Source: Hyphomicrobiaceae bacterium
Lineage (GTDB): Bacteria; Pseudomonadota; Alphaproteobacteria; Rhizobiales; Hyphomicrobiaceae
Direction: 5' to 3'
Assembly (NCBI GenBank): GCA_020442165.1
Contig: JAGRKV010000051.1
Span: 248,001 to 312,000, forward strand
Length of the DNA: 64,000 bases
A program made the translations under genes and the position numbers. The notes under the pieces were generated by a model. That model searched no databases. It worked only from the letters and a program-made list of their open reading frames with translations, and was not told where the DNA came from. Position 1 is the stretch's first letter. The number at the start of each line of letters is the position of its first letter. Below are positions 36,910 to 47,440 of the stretch, one piece after another.

Positions 36910-37503
36910 TTAGTCGCGCGTCGGCAGAGCCCCCGTCTCAATCGACGAAACTCCGGTCGACCAGCCATTTGCCAAACGATTTGCAGCTTCGCGTGCGTCG
37001 AGCTGTCTGTTGGCGCGCGTGTTAGCGGCGACTGCTGGAATGCGCTGGCGCAAGGGCGGGCATGCCTGGACGATCGTTTCGTTCGTAGCCTTGCGCGCCT
37101 CGGAGCACTGCAGCAGATCCGTCAGAGATTCAGCGGTCACTGCGGTTGGTGCTGACGGCTGAGGTTGCGATGTGGCTGGCGTTGCTGCCGGTTGCGCGGT
37201 CGGGGCAGTGGTGACGGCGGACGTCTTGATGACCGTTGAGGTGTGTGACTGCCCCGCAGTGTCGTCTTGCGGGTTGAAAACGATTACGGAAACGAAGGTC
37301 CAGAAGCCAACCAGATGCCAAGTCAGCGCGCCTGCGGTGAAGCCGAGCAGGCCGATCAGCGCAACGGATCGCGTGCTCCACCGGGAGGCGGCTGGACCTG
37401 CCGGTGCAGTTTCGCAGGTCGATGCGGCAAGTGCCTCGTCTTCGGGCTGCGACGGGCCGAAGTCACGGTCTGAATGCGGCGATGTTTCAATGTGATTGCG
37501 CAC
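36910..37503 (-). CDS. hypothetical membrane protein
   Basis: The 197-residue protein begins at GTG 37503. It has a cytoplasmic, acidic N-terminus, one membrane helix (about 47-75), a Pro/Thr/Ala-rich linker and a C-terminal helical part with two cysteines. I recognise no family. It is near the RNase T2 gene but separated by 187 bases. Confidence 0.6.
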   Translation of the reverse strand: MRNHIETSPHSDRDFGPSQPEDEALAASTCETAPAGPAASRWSTRSVALIGLLGFTAGALTWHLVGFWTFVSVIVFNPQDDTAGQSHTSTVIKTSAVTTAPTAQPAATPATSQPQPSAPTAVTAESLTDLLQCSEARKATNETIVQACPPLRQRIPAVAANTRANRQLDAREAANRLANGWSTGVSSIETGALPTRD

Positions 37504-37690
37504 ACCCGCTCACGTCTTGCTTCGTCGAATCGAACGAAGAAAGTTTGCGAAGTGGCACGTTGGCTGACAAGGCGAGCTGGAGCACAGCTGCTGGAACAGT
37601 AGGATTATCCACACTCGAACTGTCGAGGAGGCGCGATCATCGAAGTAAAAACAGGCTGCATCGGCAACCTGTTGGCGGCCTTGGCAGGCC

Positions 37691-38608
37691 TCAGATGCCG
37701 CGCGGACCGGGCAGGTAATCACGCTGGCGGGGAGCAGTGCCGTCGCGTTCGCTGCCACCGCGTTCGTTGCGGTCTTTTGGTTCGCTACGTCCCGCGCCGG
37801 AATCAGGTGCTGCGCGGTGGCCTTGATCGCCCTTCCATGTCGAGCGGACAGGCGGGACGTACATCTGGCGGGCGGAACACATCCGGCGCTGGTTCTCGTT
37901 GTGGCCGCACGCCCGCAGCTGACCGCTCTTGCTGAAGCAAATGCGTACTTCCTTGAGGCGGTTGCCCGGGCCACCGCAGTTCACGGCCATCATGTCAGGC
38001 TTCAAGTCAGGGTTGGCGGCCATCATCTCCCGCACCAGTTGTTCGGGCGCCACGAACTGGACATCGAAGGGATTGATGTAGCGTTCGGGAACACGGATGC
38101 GGCTGTAGAGCTGGCGCGCCAGGTCGAAATAGCCTGCTGGATCGAGACCGGAACATGTGCCGTGCTTCTTGTACTCGTGGATAATGAGCCCCTTGGCCGG
38201 CATGATGTCGAGCATCTGGTCGATCACGCGGTTGGGCACGAACGGCCGGTCTCGCGTCGGGCAATCGCCGGGATAGCCGCGCTCATATTGCGGCCATAGG
38301 CCGTGGAGCACGAAGTTGAAGCGGCGACCATCGCGGCGGTTGCATTGCAGGTCGTCGCGGCCACCACCTTCGGAAGCGCAGTGCGTCGGGCTCCACGACA
38401 AGACGAGTGCATAGTAGTCGAACTGGCCTGCGACGTTGCGCTCTCTTCCGGCTGAGCGATCCGAGTAGCGATCCTCGTAGCGGTTGCGATCGTCAAAGCG
38501 CTGGCCATAGGGTCCGCGCTGGGCGTCGGCCGGAACAATGGAGGCGAGAAGGCCTAAGAGCCCTGTCATGGTGGCAAACAGGGTGAGGAACCGGCGGTCA
38601 AACTTCAT
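37691..38608 (-). CDS. secreted ribonuclease T2
   Basis: The 305-residue protein has a signal peptide (about 1-29) and both active-site boxes of the T2 family: FVLHGLWPQ with catalytic His, and HEYKKHGTC. It cleaves RNA through 2',3'-cyclic phosphates in the periplasm or outside. Arg/Asp-rich, low-complexity stretches flank the catalytic core (about 33-55 and the last 50 residues). I use ATG 38608 because the longer frame would extend the signal peptide poorly. Confidence 0.9.
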   Translation of the reverse strand: MKFDRRFLTLFATMTGLLGLLASIVPADAQRGPYGQRFDDRNRYEDRYSDRSAGRERNVAGQFDYYALVLSWSPTHCASEGGGRDDLQCNRRDGRRFNFVLHGLWPQYERGYPGDCPTRDRPFVPNRVIDQMLDIMPAKGLIIHEYKKHGTCSGLDPAGYFDLARQLYSRIRVPERYINPFDVQFVAPEQLVREMMAANPDLKPDMMAVNCGGPGNRLKEVRICFSKSGQLRACGHNENQRRMCSARQMYVPPVRSTWKGDQGHRAAPDSGAGRSEPKDRNERGGSERDGTAPRQRDYLPGPRGI

Positions 38609-38859
38609 GACGATGGGCACTCCGAACTGAAGGGCGGCCAATAGAGTTGGCACGGCAGCGATCGGGCGGCAGCATAGTCAAGGAAATGGGCCGCGCAATC
38701 TCCTGTCTTCTCGGATTAGAGGAAGGTCAATCAACGGCAGCAATGCAAAGCCCGTGGGTTCTGCGGTGTCGCATCACGCGGCGAGCTTGCCGGTGTCTGT
38801 TTTAGCCACGGGCAGGCAATCGAACTGCCCGTGCTGGTGCGCTCGGCGGGGCGCCTCCA

Positions 38860-40263
38860 CTACGCTGGCATGGCGGCCAGCGCCGCCAGGATCCTGGCCC
38901 AGCTCCGCGCGCCTTTCTTGAAGCTCGACAGATTGTATTTTTCGTTTGGCGAATGGATGCGGTCGTCCTCGACGCCGAAGCCCACCATGAGGCTGTCCAT
39001 GCCCAGGGCGTCCTTGAAAGAGGTCACGATAGGGATTGATGCCCCGCAGCCCATGAGCACGGTCGGGCGTCCCCATTCTTCCTGCAGCGCGCCGGCAGCG
39101 ATGCGCATCGCGGGCATGCCGGTATCGAAGCCGATGGCGGCTGAGCCATGGGTGCCGACGAAGTCGACTTTGCAGTCGGCGGGTATGCGCTTGCGAATGG
39201 TGTCGTGGATCGCGGCCAGCACTCTGTCCGGGTCCTGGCCCGGTACGAGCCTGCAGGTGATCTTGGCGGAGGCCTGGGAAGGAATGACCGTCTTGGAGCC
39301 AGCACCTTGGTAGCCGCCGGTAATACCGTTGAATTCCAGGGTTGGCCGCGACCAGAGCTGTTCTATGAAACTATAGCCCTGTTCGCCTGCCGGTATCGAC
39401 AGGCCGACGGCTTCCAACATGCCAGGCGCACTTGCTGCCAACTCGCGCCATTGTTTCACCTGTTTAGGCGACGGCTTAATAATGCCGTCGTAGAAGCCGG
39501 GAACGGCGACGCGGCCCTTGGCATCATGCAGCGCTCCCAGTGCACCGACGAGCGCACGGATCGGGTTCATGGCAGGGCCGCCGTACATGCCCGAATGCAG
39601 GTCGCGCGAGGGGCCGGTTACGATCACTTCGGTGGCCGCAAGCCCCCGCAGCTGCGTGGTGATGGCGGGCGTGTCCTTGTCCCACTGAGTCGTGTCGCAG
39701 ACGAGCACGACGTCGGCCTTCAGCTCCTTGCCGTGCTTCTTGAAAAACTCGGGCAGCGAGGGCGAACCGCATTCCTCCTCGCCCTCGATCATCACTGACA
39801 CGGCGACAGGCAGTTCTCCGGCAACGGACTTCCAGGCGCGCGCGGCCTCCATGAAGGTCATGAGCTGGCCTTTGTTGTCTTCAGCACCGCGTGCCACGAT
39901 CACCCGGCCGTTGGCCTTGTCGCTGGCAATGCGCGGTTCGAACGGTCCCGACTTCCACAGGTCGAGCGGATCTGGCGGCTGCACGTCGTAGTGGCCGTAG
40001 AAGAGCACATGCGGCTGGCCGGGAAGCACCGTTTTGCGGTCATGGCCAACGACGACCGGGTGGCCCTTGGTCGGGCGGACCGAGGCATTGAAGCCGATCT
40101 CGTTCAATTGGGCGACACACCACTCCGCCGCCTTCTGGCAGCTCTGCTTGTAGGCAGGGTCGGTCGAAACGCTTGGAATGCGAAGCAGGTCGAATAGTCT
40201 TTCGAGACCGGCTGTCTCGTTGTCCTTCAGCGTCTTCAGCACTTTTGGCAGTAGATCTGTCAT
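38860..40263 (-). CDS. M20-family metallopeptidase (dipeptidase)
   Basis: The 467-residue protein belongs to the M20 di-zinc peptidases. Metal-site segments are visible: [15 protein letters not shown] (His/Asp), [10 protein letters not shown], and [11 protein letters not shown] with the catalytic Glu pair. The length and GHYDVQP form fit the dipeptidase branch acting on short peptides. ATG 40263 avoids a weak 10-residue extension. It stands alone between RNase T2 and ppdK. Confidence 0.9.
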   Translation of the reverse strand: MTDLLPKVLKTLKDNETAGLERLFDLLRIPSVSTDPAYKQSCQKAAEWCVAQLNEIGFNASVRPTKGHPVVVGHDRKTVLPGQPHVLFYGHYDVQPPDPLDLWKSGPFEPRIASDKANGRVIVARGAEDNKGQLMTFMEAARAWKSVAGELPVAVSVMIEGEEECGSPSLPEFFKKHGKELKADVVLVCDTTQWDKDTPAITTQLRGLAATEVIVTGPSRDLHSGMYGGPAMNPIRALVGALGALHDAKGRVAVPGFYDGIIKPSPKQVKQWRELAASAPGMLEAVGLSIPAGEQGYSFIEQLWSRPTLEFNGITGGYQGAGSKTVIPSQASAKITCRLVPGQDPDRVLAAIHDTIRKRIPADCKVDFVGTHGSAAIGFDTGMPAMRIAAGALQEEWGRPTVLMGCGASIPIVTSFKDALGMDSLMVGFGVEDDRIHSPNEKYNLSSFKKGARSWARILAALAAMPA

Positions 40264-40564
40264 GGGAAGTCCGGGTTGGCTTGTGTGGCCCAATGCCCGC
40301 TTCGGCCAGGACGTTGGGTTTCCCGGCCCGAAGCCGCGCAGAATGCGCGCTTTGGCGGGCGGATGTTGCTCGAATGCGCCTCCGAGGTCAAAGGCTCAAT
40401 CCGCGCTTCAGCCGCGCGGGGACGACCGGGTCCGCTATCACCGCGGCCTTCGGGGCGACGACAAGGCTTTCGGTAGCCGCCCTATGCTGCTATTGCGGGC
40501 GCAGGCGGTTGGGCCGCGTGCATAGCCCCATGCCGCCCAATATTTTACTGCGCATGAGGTACCC
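40264..40564. other. intergenic region upstream of ppdK
   Basis: About 300 bases divergent between the M20 peptidase and ppdK genes. No RNA or convincing promoter is identified; GAGG just before the ppdK ATG is the only clear signal. Confidence 0.4.
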
Positions 40565-43249
40565 ATGGCCGGGAGCAAGCTGGTCTATCTCTTTGGGCCC
40601 GAGATGACGGACGGTGACGCCGGGCTTGTCGAGCTGCTTGGCGGCAAGGGTGCCAATCTCGCCGAGATGGCGCAGCTCGGCCTGCCGGTGCCACCCGGCT
40701 TTACGATTACCACCGAGGTTTGCAACGCCTACTACAAAGGCGGCCGAAAACTACCCGAGGAGTTGCGCGGGGAGGTCGAGGCAGCGCTCGACAGGATCGG
40801 CGTGGCCGCTGGGCGCAAGTTTGGCGATCCGGGCAATCCGCTGTTGGTATCGGTGCGGTCGGGCAGCCGTGCGTCGATGCCGGGCATGATGGACACCATT
40901 CTGGATCTTGGGCTCAACGACGAGACCGTGGCTGGTCTGGTGCGCCATGCGGGGGACGAACGTTTCGCCTATGACAGCTACCGGCGCTTCATCCAGATGT
41001 ATTCGGATGTGGTTTTGGGGGTCGATCACGGGCTGTTCGAGGACATCCTTGAGAATTTCAAGAACCTCAACGGGCTACAGCTCGATACCGATCTGGAGGC
41101 GGAGCACTGGAAGAAGATCGTGGTGCTGTTCAAGGATGCGGTGGCAAAGGAACTCGATCAGCCGTTCCCGCAAGACACTGCTGACCAGCTTTGGGGCGCC
41201 ATCGGTGCGGTATTCGGTTCTTGGGAAAACACGCGAGCCAAGACATACCGGCGGCTGCATTCCATCTCGGATGACTGGGGAACCGCCGTCAGTGTGCAGG
41301 CGATGGTGTTTGGCAACATGGGAGAGACGTCCGCAACTGGCGTTGCCTTCACACGGGATCCATCAACGGGTGAACACCAGCTTTACGGCGAATATCTCAT
41401 CAATGCGCAGGGCGAGGATGTCGTTGCCGGCATTCGCACGCCGCAACCGCTGACCGCTGTGGCGGTACAGGCCGTTGGGCGGGATTACGTTTCTCTCGAA
41501 GAGGTGATGCCTGAAGCGTTTGTGCAGCTCGTTGCGGTGTGCGAGCGGCTTGAGCGGCATTACCGCGACATGCAGGACATCGAGTTCACGATAGAGCGGG
41601 GGCAGCTATGGATGCTGCAGACGCGATCGGGAAAGCGAACGGTGGAGGCGGCGCTACGCATTGCCGTGGAGATGGCGAACGAGGGGATCATTACGAAGGA
41701 AGAAGCAATCCTTCGCATCGATCCTGCCGGGCTTGACCATCTTTTGCATCCAACCATCGATCCCGCGGCGGAAAAGGAGCTGCTGACGACGGGGCTGCCG
41801 GCATCGCCTGGTGCTGCTTCGGGCGAGATCGTGTTCACGGCTGATGCTGCCGTCGATGCCAAGGCGCAAGGTCGCGACGTGATCCTGGTGCGGCTCGAAA
41901 CCAGTCCTGAAGACATTCACGGCATGCATGCCGCCGTTGGCATTCTGACGGCTCGTGGTGGCATGACCAGTCATGCCGCCGTCGTGGCGCGCGGCATGGG
42001 CCGCCCCTGTGTCGCTGGTGCTGGCGCGCTGCGGATCGACCTCGTGGCGAAAACCTTGACGGTCGGCCGGGTCACGCTGAAATCCGGCGATGTGGTCACG
42101 ATCGATGGTGGCACGGGCGAGGTGTTGAAGGGGCGGGTGCAGATGCGACGTCCAGAACTTTCCGGCGCATTTGGCACGCTGATGTCGTGGGCCGACACGC
42201 ATCGCCGCCTCGGAGTGCGGGCGAACGCCGATACGCCTCGGGATGCCGAGCAGGCGTGCCACTTCGGCGCCGAAGGCATCGGACTATGCCGCACCGAGCA
42301 CATGTTCTTCGAGGCGGACCGGATCATTGCGGTGCGCAAGATGATCCTGGCCAGTGACGAGGGCGGGCGCCGAGAAGCCTTGAGTAGCCTGCTGCCGATG
42401 CAGAGGGCTGATTTCGTCCGGCTGTTCGAAATCATGGCGGGTATGCCTGTTACGATCCGGCTGCTCGATCCGCCCCTGCATGAGTTCCTGCCGCATCAGC
42501 CACACGAGCAGGAAGCGGTGGCAGCCGACCTCGGCATAGATGTGGCGCGAATCCGTCGGCGGGTGATCGAACTCAGTGAAGTCAATCCAATGCTCGGCTT
42601 TCGCGGCTGCCGCATCGGCATTCTCTACCCCGAAATTGTGGAAATGCAGGCCCGTGCCATCTTCGAGGCGGCGCTTGCGGCGGAGCAGGCCAGCGGCCAA
42701 CCCGTGGTTGTGGAAATCATGCTGCCGTTGGTGATCGATCGCGCCGAATTCGATCTCGTCGCGGAGGTGATACGGGAAACGGCGGCTGCGGTCTCCAGCG
42801 AGCAGGACAAGACATTCGATTATCAGATCGGCACGATGGTCGAGTTGCCGCGTTCTGTCTTGCGTGCCGGGGACATTGCCTCGGGCGAGACGGGGGCAGC
42901 ATTCTTCTCGTTTGGGACAAACGATCTCACGCAGACGACCATGGGTCTCAGCCGCGACGATGCTGCGCCAATCCTCAACAGCTATACCGCCCATGGAATT
43001 TTCCTGGCCGACCCGTTTGTGACCATCGACGAGGATGGGGTTGGCGAATTGATGAAAATTGGCGTGGAGCGGGGCCGCAAGGTCAAGCCGGACCTGAAAA
43101 TCGGCATTTGCGGCGAGCATGGCGGCGACCCGGCCTCGGTGGCCTTCTGTCACGATGCGGGTTTCACGTACGTTTCCTGTTCGCCGTTCCGCGTGCCGAT
43201 TGCCCGGCTGGCCGCCGCGCAGGCCGCATTGCGGAGTTCGCGCGGGTAA
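40565..43249 (+). CDS. ppdK: pyruvate, phosphate dikinase
   Basis: The 894-residue enzyme interconverts pyruvate, ATP and Pi with phosphoenolpyruvate, AMP and PPi. The phospho-histidine is His470 in GGMTSHAAV, the nucleotide-binding domain opens with LLGGKGANLAEM, and the C-terminal PEP domain ends with the catalytic Cys849 in GICGEHGGDP. The length is normal. It supplies PEP for gluconeogenesis when growth is on C2/C3 carbon, which fits the CoA-ester metabolism nearby only loosely. Confidence 0.96.
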   Translation: MAGSKLVYLFGPEMTDGDAGLVELLGGKGANLAEMAQLGLPVPPGFTITTEVCNAYYKGGRKLPEELRGEVEAALDRIGVAAGRKFGDPGNPLLVSVRSGSRASMPGMMDTILDLGLNDETVAGLVRHAGDERFAYDSYRRFIQMYSDVVLGVDHGLFEDILENFKNLNGLQLDTDLEAEHWKKIVVLFKDAVAKELDQPFPQDTADQLWGAIGAVFGSWENTRAKTYRRLHSISDDWGTAVSVQAMVFGNMGETSATGVAFTRDPSTGEHQLYGEYLINAQGEDVVAGIRTPQPLTAVAVQAVGRDYVSLEEVMPEAFVQLVAVCERLERHYRDMQDIEFTIERGQLWMLQTRSGKRTVEAALRIAVEMANEGIITKEEAILRIDPAGLDHLLHPTIDPAAEKELLTTGLPASPGAASGEIVFTADAAVDAKAQGRDVILVRLETSPEDIHGMHAAVGILTARGGMTSHAAVVARGMGRPCVAGAGALRIDLVAKTLTVGRVTLKSGDVVTIDGGTGEVLKGRVQMRRPELSGAFGTLMSWADTHRRLGVRANADTPRDAEQACHFGAEGIGLCRTEHMFFEADRIIAVRKMILASDEGGRREALSSLLPMQRADFVRLFEIMAGMPVTIRLLDPPLHEFLPHQPHEQEAVAADLGIDVARIRRRVIELSEVNPMLGFRGCRIGILYPEIVEMQARAIFEAALAAEQASGQPVVVEIMLPLVIDRAEFDLVAEVIRETAAAVSSEQDKTFDYQIGTMVELPRSVLRAGDIASGETGAAFFSFGTNDLTQTTMGLSRDDAAPILNSYTAHGIFLADPFVTIDEDGVGELMKIGVERGRKVKPDLKIGICGEHGGDPASVAFCHDAGFTYVSCSPFRVPIARLAAAQAALRSSRG

Positions 43250-43491
43250 AATTGCGCCCGCTGCCGTGTGGTGCTCTTATCAAATTTGCTTCGCAGCGGG
43301 AGGGTTGGAACGCAGGGTCGCGCTCAGCGCCGAATCCGCTACCATGAGATGCGACAGAACTGGATACTGGTTGCGTAGCATCACGGCGCAGGCGAGATCC
43401 AGGACCTTCCAATAGGCATGCACGTCGCGCTTGGCAGGCGAGACGTCAGCTCCTCCTGCTTCAATCAAACGTCCGCCTGGGAGCCGCACGC

Positions 43492-44937
43492 TTGATCCAA
43501 CTTCGTCCCATCATTTTTGTCGTCGGGTTGATGCTCTGCACGATTGCGGCGGCGATGGTGCTTCCCGCTGTGGTCGATGTCGCTGACCGTCATGACGACT
43601 GGAAGATCTTCTTCGGTGCGGCGGTTCTGACCTTCTTCGTTGGCGGGCTGATGGTGCTCGTGGCCTATGACGACGAGCCGGTGCAGCTGGGCATAAGGGA
43701 AGGATTTTTGCTGACGACCGTGGCGTGGCTTGCGCTCACGGCGGCCGCGGCTGTGCCATTCAAGCTGCTCGGGCTTAGCTACGCCGACAGCTTTTTCGAG
43801 GCCATGTCGGGGATCACGACAACCGGTGCGACCGTGCTGGTCGGTCTCGACAAGCTGCCGCGCGGCGTTCTCTTCTGGCGGGCGCTTTTGCAGGGGCTGG
43901 GCGGACTGGGCATCATCGTCATGGCCATCTTGATGCTACCTTTCCTGCGGGTGGGCGGCATGCAGCTCTTCCAGACGGAGAACTCCGACAAGTCGGAAAA
44001 GATCATGCCGCGCGCGTTCGAGCTGACGCTATCGATCGCCGGCGTCTATGTCGCGCTGATGTTTGCTTGTTCGGTCGTCTATGTCGTGCTCGGCATGACG
44101 TTCTTCGATGCCATCTGCCATGCGCTGACGACCGTTTCCACCGCGGGTTTTTCCACGCATGACGAGAGCTTCGGCTTCTTCCGTTCGCCGTCGCTCGAAT
44201 GGGCGTGCGTGTTCTTCATGATCCTGGGCGCATTACCGTTCGTCGTGTTCATCAAGGCAATACACGGTGACCGGATGGCGATCTGGCGCGACTCGCAGGT
44301 CCAGGGGTTCTTGAGTTTCGTCGTCGTCGTCTCATTCACGCTGGCGGCGTGGCTCATCCTGACGCGGGAGATCGCTGCTGGCGAGGCGGTGCGCGTTGCC
44401 ATCTTTTCGGTCGTCTCGATCGTGACGACAACCGGATTCGCGGTCGAGGACTACACGGCCTGGGGGACCTTTTCGATCGGGCTGTTTTTCCTGCTGAAGT
44501 TTGTCGGCGGCTGCTCCGGATCGACGACCGGGGGGATAAAGATCTACCGGTTGCAGGTTGCCGGTATGCTGGCGCGCAGCCACTTCCTGCACCTCATCAG
44601 CCCCAACCGCGTCGTCACGCTGATGTATAACAAGCGGCGACTGCCCGATGACGTGCCGTTCTCCGTTGTCGCCTTTCTTGCCATCTACCTGGCCACGGTT
44701 GGGATCTTCACGGTGCTTCTTGCGTCGCTCGATCTGGATCTCGTGACGTCGCTGACGGCGTCTGCTCAGGCCGTTGGCAACGTCGGTCCTGGTCTTGGCC
44801 ATCTTGTCGGTCCGACGGGCAACTATTCGACGCTACCGAACGGCGCCAAGTGGATCTTGTCCTTTGCCATGCTGCTCGGACGGTTGGAGCTGTTTACGGT
44901 GCTGGTGCTGTTCCGGATAGAATTCTGGCGCTCCTGA
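43492..44937 (+). CDS. trkH: TrkH-family potassium uptake protein
   Basis: The 481-residue membrane protein is the ion-conducting subunit of Trk potassium uptake. The four selectivity-loop repeats include MSGITTTGATV and GGCSGSTTGGIKIYR. A TTG start at 43492 is supported by GGGAG eight bases upstream; no ATG in frame precedes the first helix. No TrkA gene is next to it. The 242 bases before it contain a minus-strand frame of 69 codons that I did not accept. Confidence 0.93.
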   Translation: MIQLRPIIFVVGLMLCTIAAAMVLPAVVDVADRHDDWKIFFGAAVLTFFVGGLMVLVAYDDEPVQLGIREGFLLTTVAWLALTAAAAVPFKLLGLSYADSFFEAMSGITTTGATVLVGLDKLPRGVLFWRALLQGLGGLGIIVMAILMLPFLRVGGMQLFQTENSDKSEKIMPRAFELTLSIAGVYVALMFACSVVYVVLGMTFFDAICHALTTVSTAGFSTHDESFGFFRSPSLEWACVFFMILGALPFVVFIKAIHGDRMAIWRDSQVQGFLSFVVVVSFTLAAWLILTREIAAGEAVRVAIFSVVSIVTTTGFAVEDYTAWGTFSIGLFFLLKFVGGCSGSTTGGIKIYRLQVAGMLARSHFLHLISPNRVVTLMYNKRRLPDDVPFSVVAFLAIYLATVGIFTVLLASLDLDLVTSLTASAQAVGNVGPGLGHLVGPTGNYSTLPNGAKWILSFAMLLGRLELFTVLVLFRIEFWRS

Positions 44938-45033
44938 GTGGCGCGTGCGGAATAATGAAACGATTGCGCTGCATCTATTTTTGTTGCGCATGTTTTTTAC
45001 GCTGAACCGCTAAGCACTTCAGCTAAACATGCT

Positions 45034-46254
45034 CTAGGGCCGCCAGCCATAAATCCAATCGTAGCGTGACATCAACATGGTGGGCGGCGCCATGCGAAGG
45101 GTCGCATCGCGTGCGTGTGCCGCCATGCCATCCAGATGGTAGATGCGGCCGTTGCTCTTGGCGGCGGCGACGACGCGGCTGGCGCGGTGACGGCGGGCGC
45201 TGGCATAAAGGGCCAGGGCGCGCGGGAGGTCTGCCGGACGTTCCGCGACTGCGCGGGCCAGAACAGCTGCGTCCTCCAACGCCAGAACGGCGCCCTGGGC
45301 CATGAATGGCAGTGTCGGGTGGGCGGCATCGCCCAGCAGCGCGACGCGATCCAGGTTCCAGAAGGGTAGGGGCGGCAACTCGTAAAGCGCCCACTTCTTC
45401 CATTGCGGCGGCGTCTCCAGAAGTTCTCGCAGGATCGGCGCGAACCCTTCGGCGATATCAGTGACCCAGGCGTTGGGGATCGCGGTGCTCCAATCGTCGC
45501 TCGCGATCGTGTCCTTGCGCACGAAGATAACGGCAACTTCGCGGGCGCCGCGCACCGGGTAGTGGACGACGTGCGCTCGGGGCGACATCCACAATGTCGT
45601 GGCATTCTCCCGCAGCGGTTCGGGCATGGCTTCGAATGGGATGACCGCCCGGGCCGCACTTCGTCCGGCGAAGCGCAGGGGCGGAGCGTCAAAGAGCTCG
45701 CCACGCAGGTGTGAGCGCAAGCCATCGGCGGCAATAAGCGCATCGCCGTCAAGTCGCCTGCCACCCTTGTCTTGAATGCTGACGCGGTCTCGCTCCATGG
45801 CGGCGCTGGCCACATCGAAGCCGGTCATTATAGATATTATCCGGGATTCGCGCGCCGACTTGAGCAGTGCAGCATGCAAGTCCTGGCGGTGCAGGACCCA
45901 GTAAGGCGCGCGGTGGCGTGCTTCGATCCATTTGCCAAGCGGCAGGCGAGCCAAGGACGCGCCACTCAGCGCGTTGCGGGCGTGAACAGCGTCGGGCTTT
46001 CCCGCTAACGGTTCAAGTTCGTCCGCGACGCCCAGTTCGGCCAGTATCCGGGTGCCGTTGGGGCCAATCTGGATGCCAGCGCCTTCGGGTTCGAATGCAC
46101 TGCGGCGTTCGAGGACAGTACTGGCGATGCCACGCTTTGCGAGCGCCAGAGCGGTGGCCAACCCACCAATTCCCGCACCTGCGATCAAGATCGAACCGAC
46201 ATCACGGGTCGGCTCGCCATCAAGCGCCTTTTGGGTGGCGTTTGTCATGCTCAT
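45034..46254 (-). CDS. FAD-dependent monooxygenase (aromatic hydroxylase type)
   Basis: The 406-residue flavoprotein shows the Rossmann motif GAGIGGLATALAL (about 27-39), the DG segment IAADGLRSHLR, and the second FAD motif ALLGDAAHPTLP. It is in the class A monooxygenase family, with salicylate or 6-hydroxynicotinate hydroxylases as relatives. The substrate is unknown; no aromatic-degradation genes are next to it. A second ATG at 46248 is possible. Confidence 0.88.
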   Translation of the reverse strand: MSMTNATQKALDGEPTRDVGSILIAGAGIGGLATALALAKRGIASTVLERRSAFEPEGAGIQIGPNGTRILAELGVADELEPLAGKPDAVHARNALSGASLARLPLGKWIEARHRAPYWVLHRQDLHAALLKSARESRIISIMTGFDVASAAMERDRVSIQDKGGRRLDGDALIAADGLRSHLRGELFDAPPLRFAGRSAARAVIPFEAMPEPLRENATTLWMSPRAHVVHYPVRGAREVAVIFVRKDTIASDDWSTAIPNAWVTDIAEGFAPILRELLETPPQWKKWALYELPPLPFWNLDRVALLGDAAHPTLPFMAQGAVLALEDAAVLARAVAERPADLPRALALYASARRHRASRVVAAAKSNGRIYHLDGMAAHARDATLRMAPPTMLMSRYDWIYGWRP

Positions 46255-46309
46255 CGCGGTGCTCCCGCAGCGGGAGGATGTGCGCTGCAGCAGAGCCGGC
46301 TTTCGCCTG

Positions 46310-46567
46310 TCAGCCGGCAGTTGCTGTGGCGTCCATGTCGACTAGGCAGCCGGGCGGATCGCTCTCAGCGGGCTTCAGTCGCGGGTCATGGACGAAAAGC
46401 GTGGAGCAATAGGGGCACAGGATCTGGCCGTCCGCGCCCATGTCCAGGAAGACATGGGGGTGGTCATAGGGACTGCGAGCCCCCATGCACTGGAACTCCT
46501 TCACTCCGATGAAGATTTTTTCGACGCCCTTATCGTTGGCGAAATGGGGAACGACGCTGGAGGCCAT
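46310..46567 (-). CDS. CHCC-type zinc-finger protein
   Basis: The 85-residue protein has the C-H-C-C zinc site: Cys in KEFQCMGAR, His in DHPHVFLDMG, and the pair in LCPYCST. This domain is shared with the NDUFS6-like subunit of complex I. Two ATGs precede; I chose 46567 behind GAGGAG. It is divergent from the alpha/beta hydrolase gene. The function in bacteria is not assigned. Confidence 0.85.
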   Translation of the reverse strand: MASSVVPHFANDKGVEKIFIGVKEFQCMGARSPYDHPHVFLDMGADGQILCPYCSTLFVHDPRLKPAESDPPGCLVDMDATATAG

Positions 46568-46681
46568 GCGCGTACGGCTCCTCGTTTTGTACCTCTGGAT
46601 CGGGCCGACCATAGCTCCGGCAGCTCAGAAATGGTAGGGGAGGCTCACCGCACTATCGTCGCAACAGGGGAGACTTGGCGC

Positions 46682-47440
46682 GTGAAGGCCTTTCATTCCG
46701 ATGACGTCGAAATAGCCTATATCGACGAGGGGGAAGGGCAGCCGATCCTGCTCATTCACGGATTTGCCTCCAATGTGCAGACCAACTGGGTCACGACGGG
46801 CTGGGTGGGTTTCCTGCGCGGCAAAGGCTACCGGGTGATTGCGCTCGACAATAGAGGACATGGGCGGAGCCAGAAGCTCTATTCGCTCTCGGATTACAGC
46901 GCCCCATTAATGGCGATGGATGCTCTTCGGCTGCTCGATCATCTGCGTATCGCGCGCGCTCATGCCATGGGCTATTCGATGGGCGCGCGGATAACGGCGT
47001 TTCTTGCGCTCGCCAATCCGGAGCGTGTGCGTAGCGCCATATTTGGGGGGCTGGGCATCAACATGGTGCGCGGCATGGCCGGTACGGGACCGATCGCGGT
47101 GGCTCTGGAGGCTGCGTCCATCGACGAAGTCACCAATCAAACGGCTCGGACATTCCGCGCATTTGCCGAGCAGACGAATTCCGACCTAAAGGCGCTCGCA
47201 GCTTGCATCCGGTCATCGCGAGATCCGCTGTCGCGCGAGGACGTCGCACGGATTACATGCCCTGTCTTGGTGGCGGTTGGGGAAACAGATGTCGTCGGGG
47301 GGGGCGCCGAGGCTCTTGCGGAACTCATTCCAGGAGCGCGCGGTGTGACGATTCCCGGGCGGGATCACATGAAGGCAGTGGGGGATCGCTTCTACAAAGA
47401 GGCGGTCGCAACATTTCTTGCTGATCTCGGCGAAGCGTAG
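46682..47440 (+). CDS. alpha/beta-fold hydrolase
   Basis: The 252-residue protein has the oxyanion strand LLIHGFASN and the nucleophile Ser99 in GYSMGA, the Asp in VGETDVV, and the catalytic His in GRDHMKAV. These fit serine esterases and C-C hydrolases. GTG 46682 has GGGGAG nine bases upstream; a much longer frame reaches into the zinc-finger gene and is not credible. The substrate is unknown. Confidence 0.87.
   Translation: MKAFHSDDVEIAYIDEGEGQPILLIHGFASNVQTNWVTTGWVGFLRGKGYRVIALDNRGHGRSQKLYSLSDYSAPLMAMDALRLLDHLRIARAHAMGYSMGARITAFLALANPERVRSAIFGGLGINMVRGMAGTGPIAVALEAASIDEVTNQTARTFRAFAEQTNSDLKALAACIRSSRDPLSREDVARITCPVLVAVGETDVVGGGAEALAELIPGARGVTIPGRDHMKAVGDRFYKEAVATFLADLGEA

Noticed and set aside
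43280..43489. A 69-codon minus-strand frame between ppdK and trkH
   Set aside because: The peptide looks more protein-like than most, but the AGGAGGAG inside it has no start codon at the right distance, and I recognise no family.
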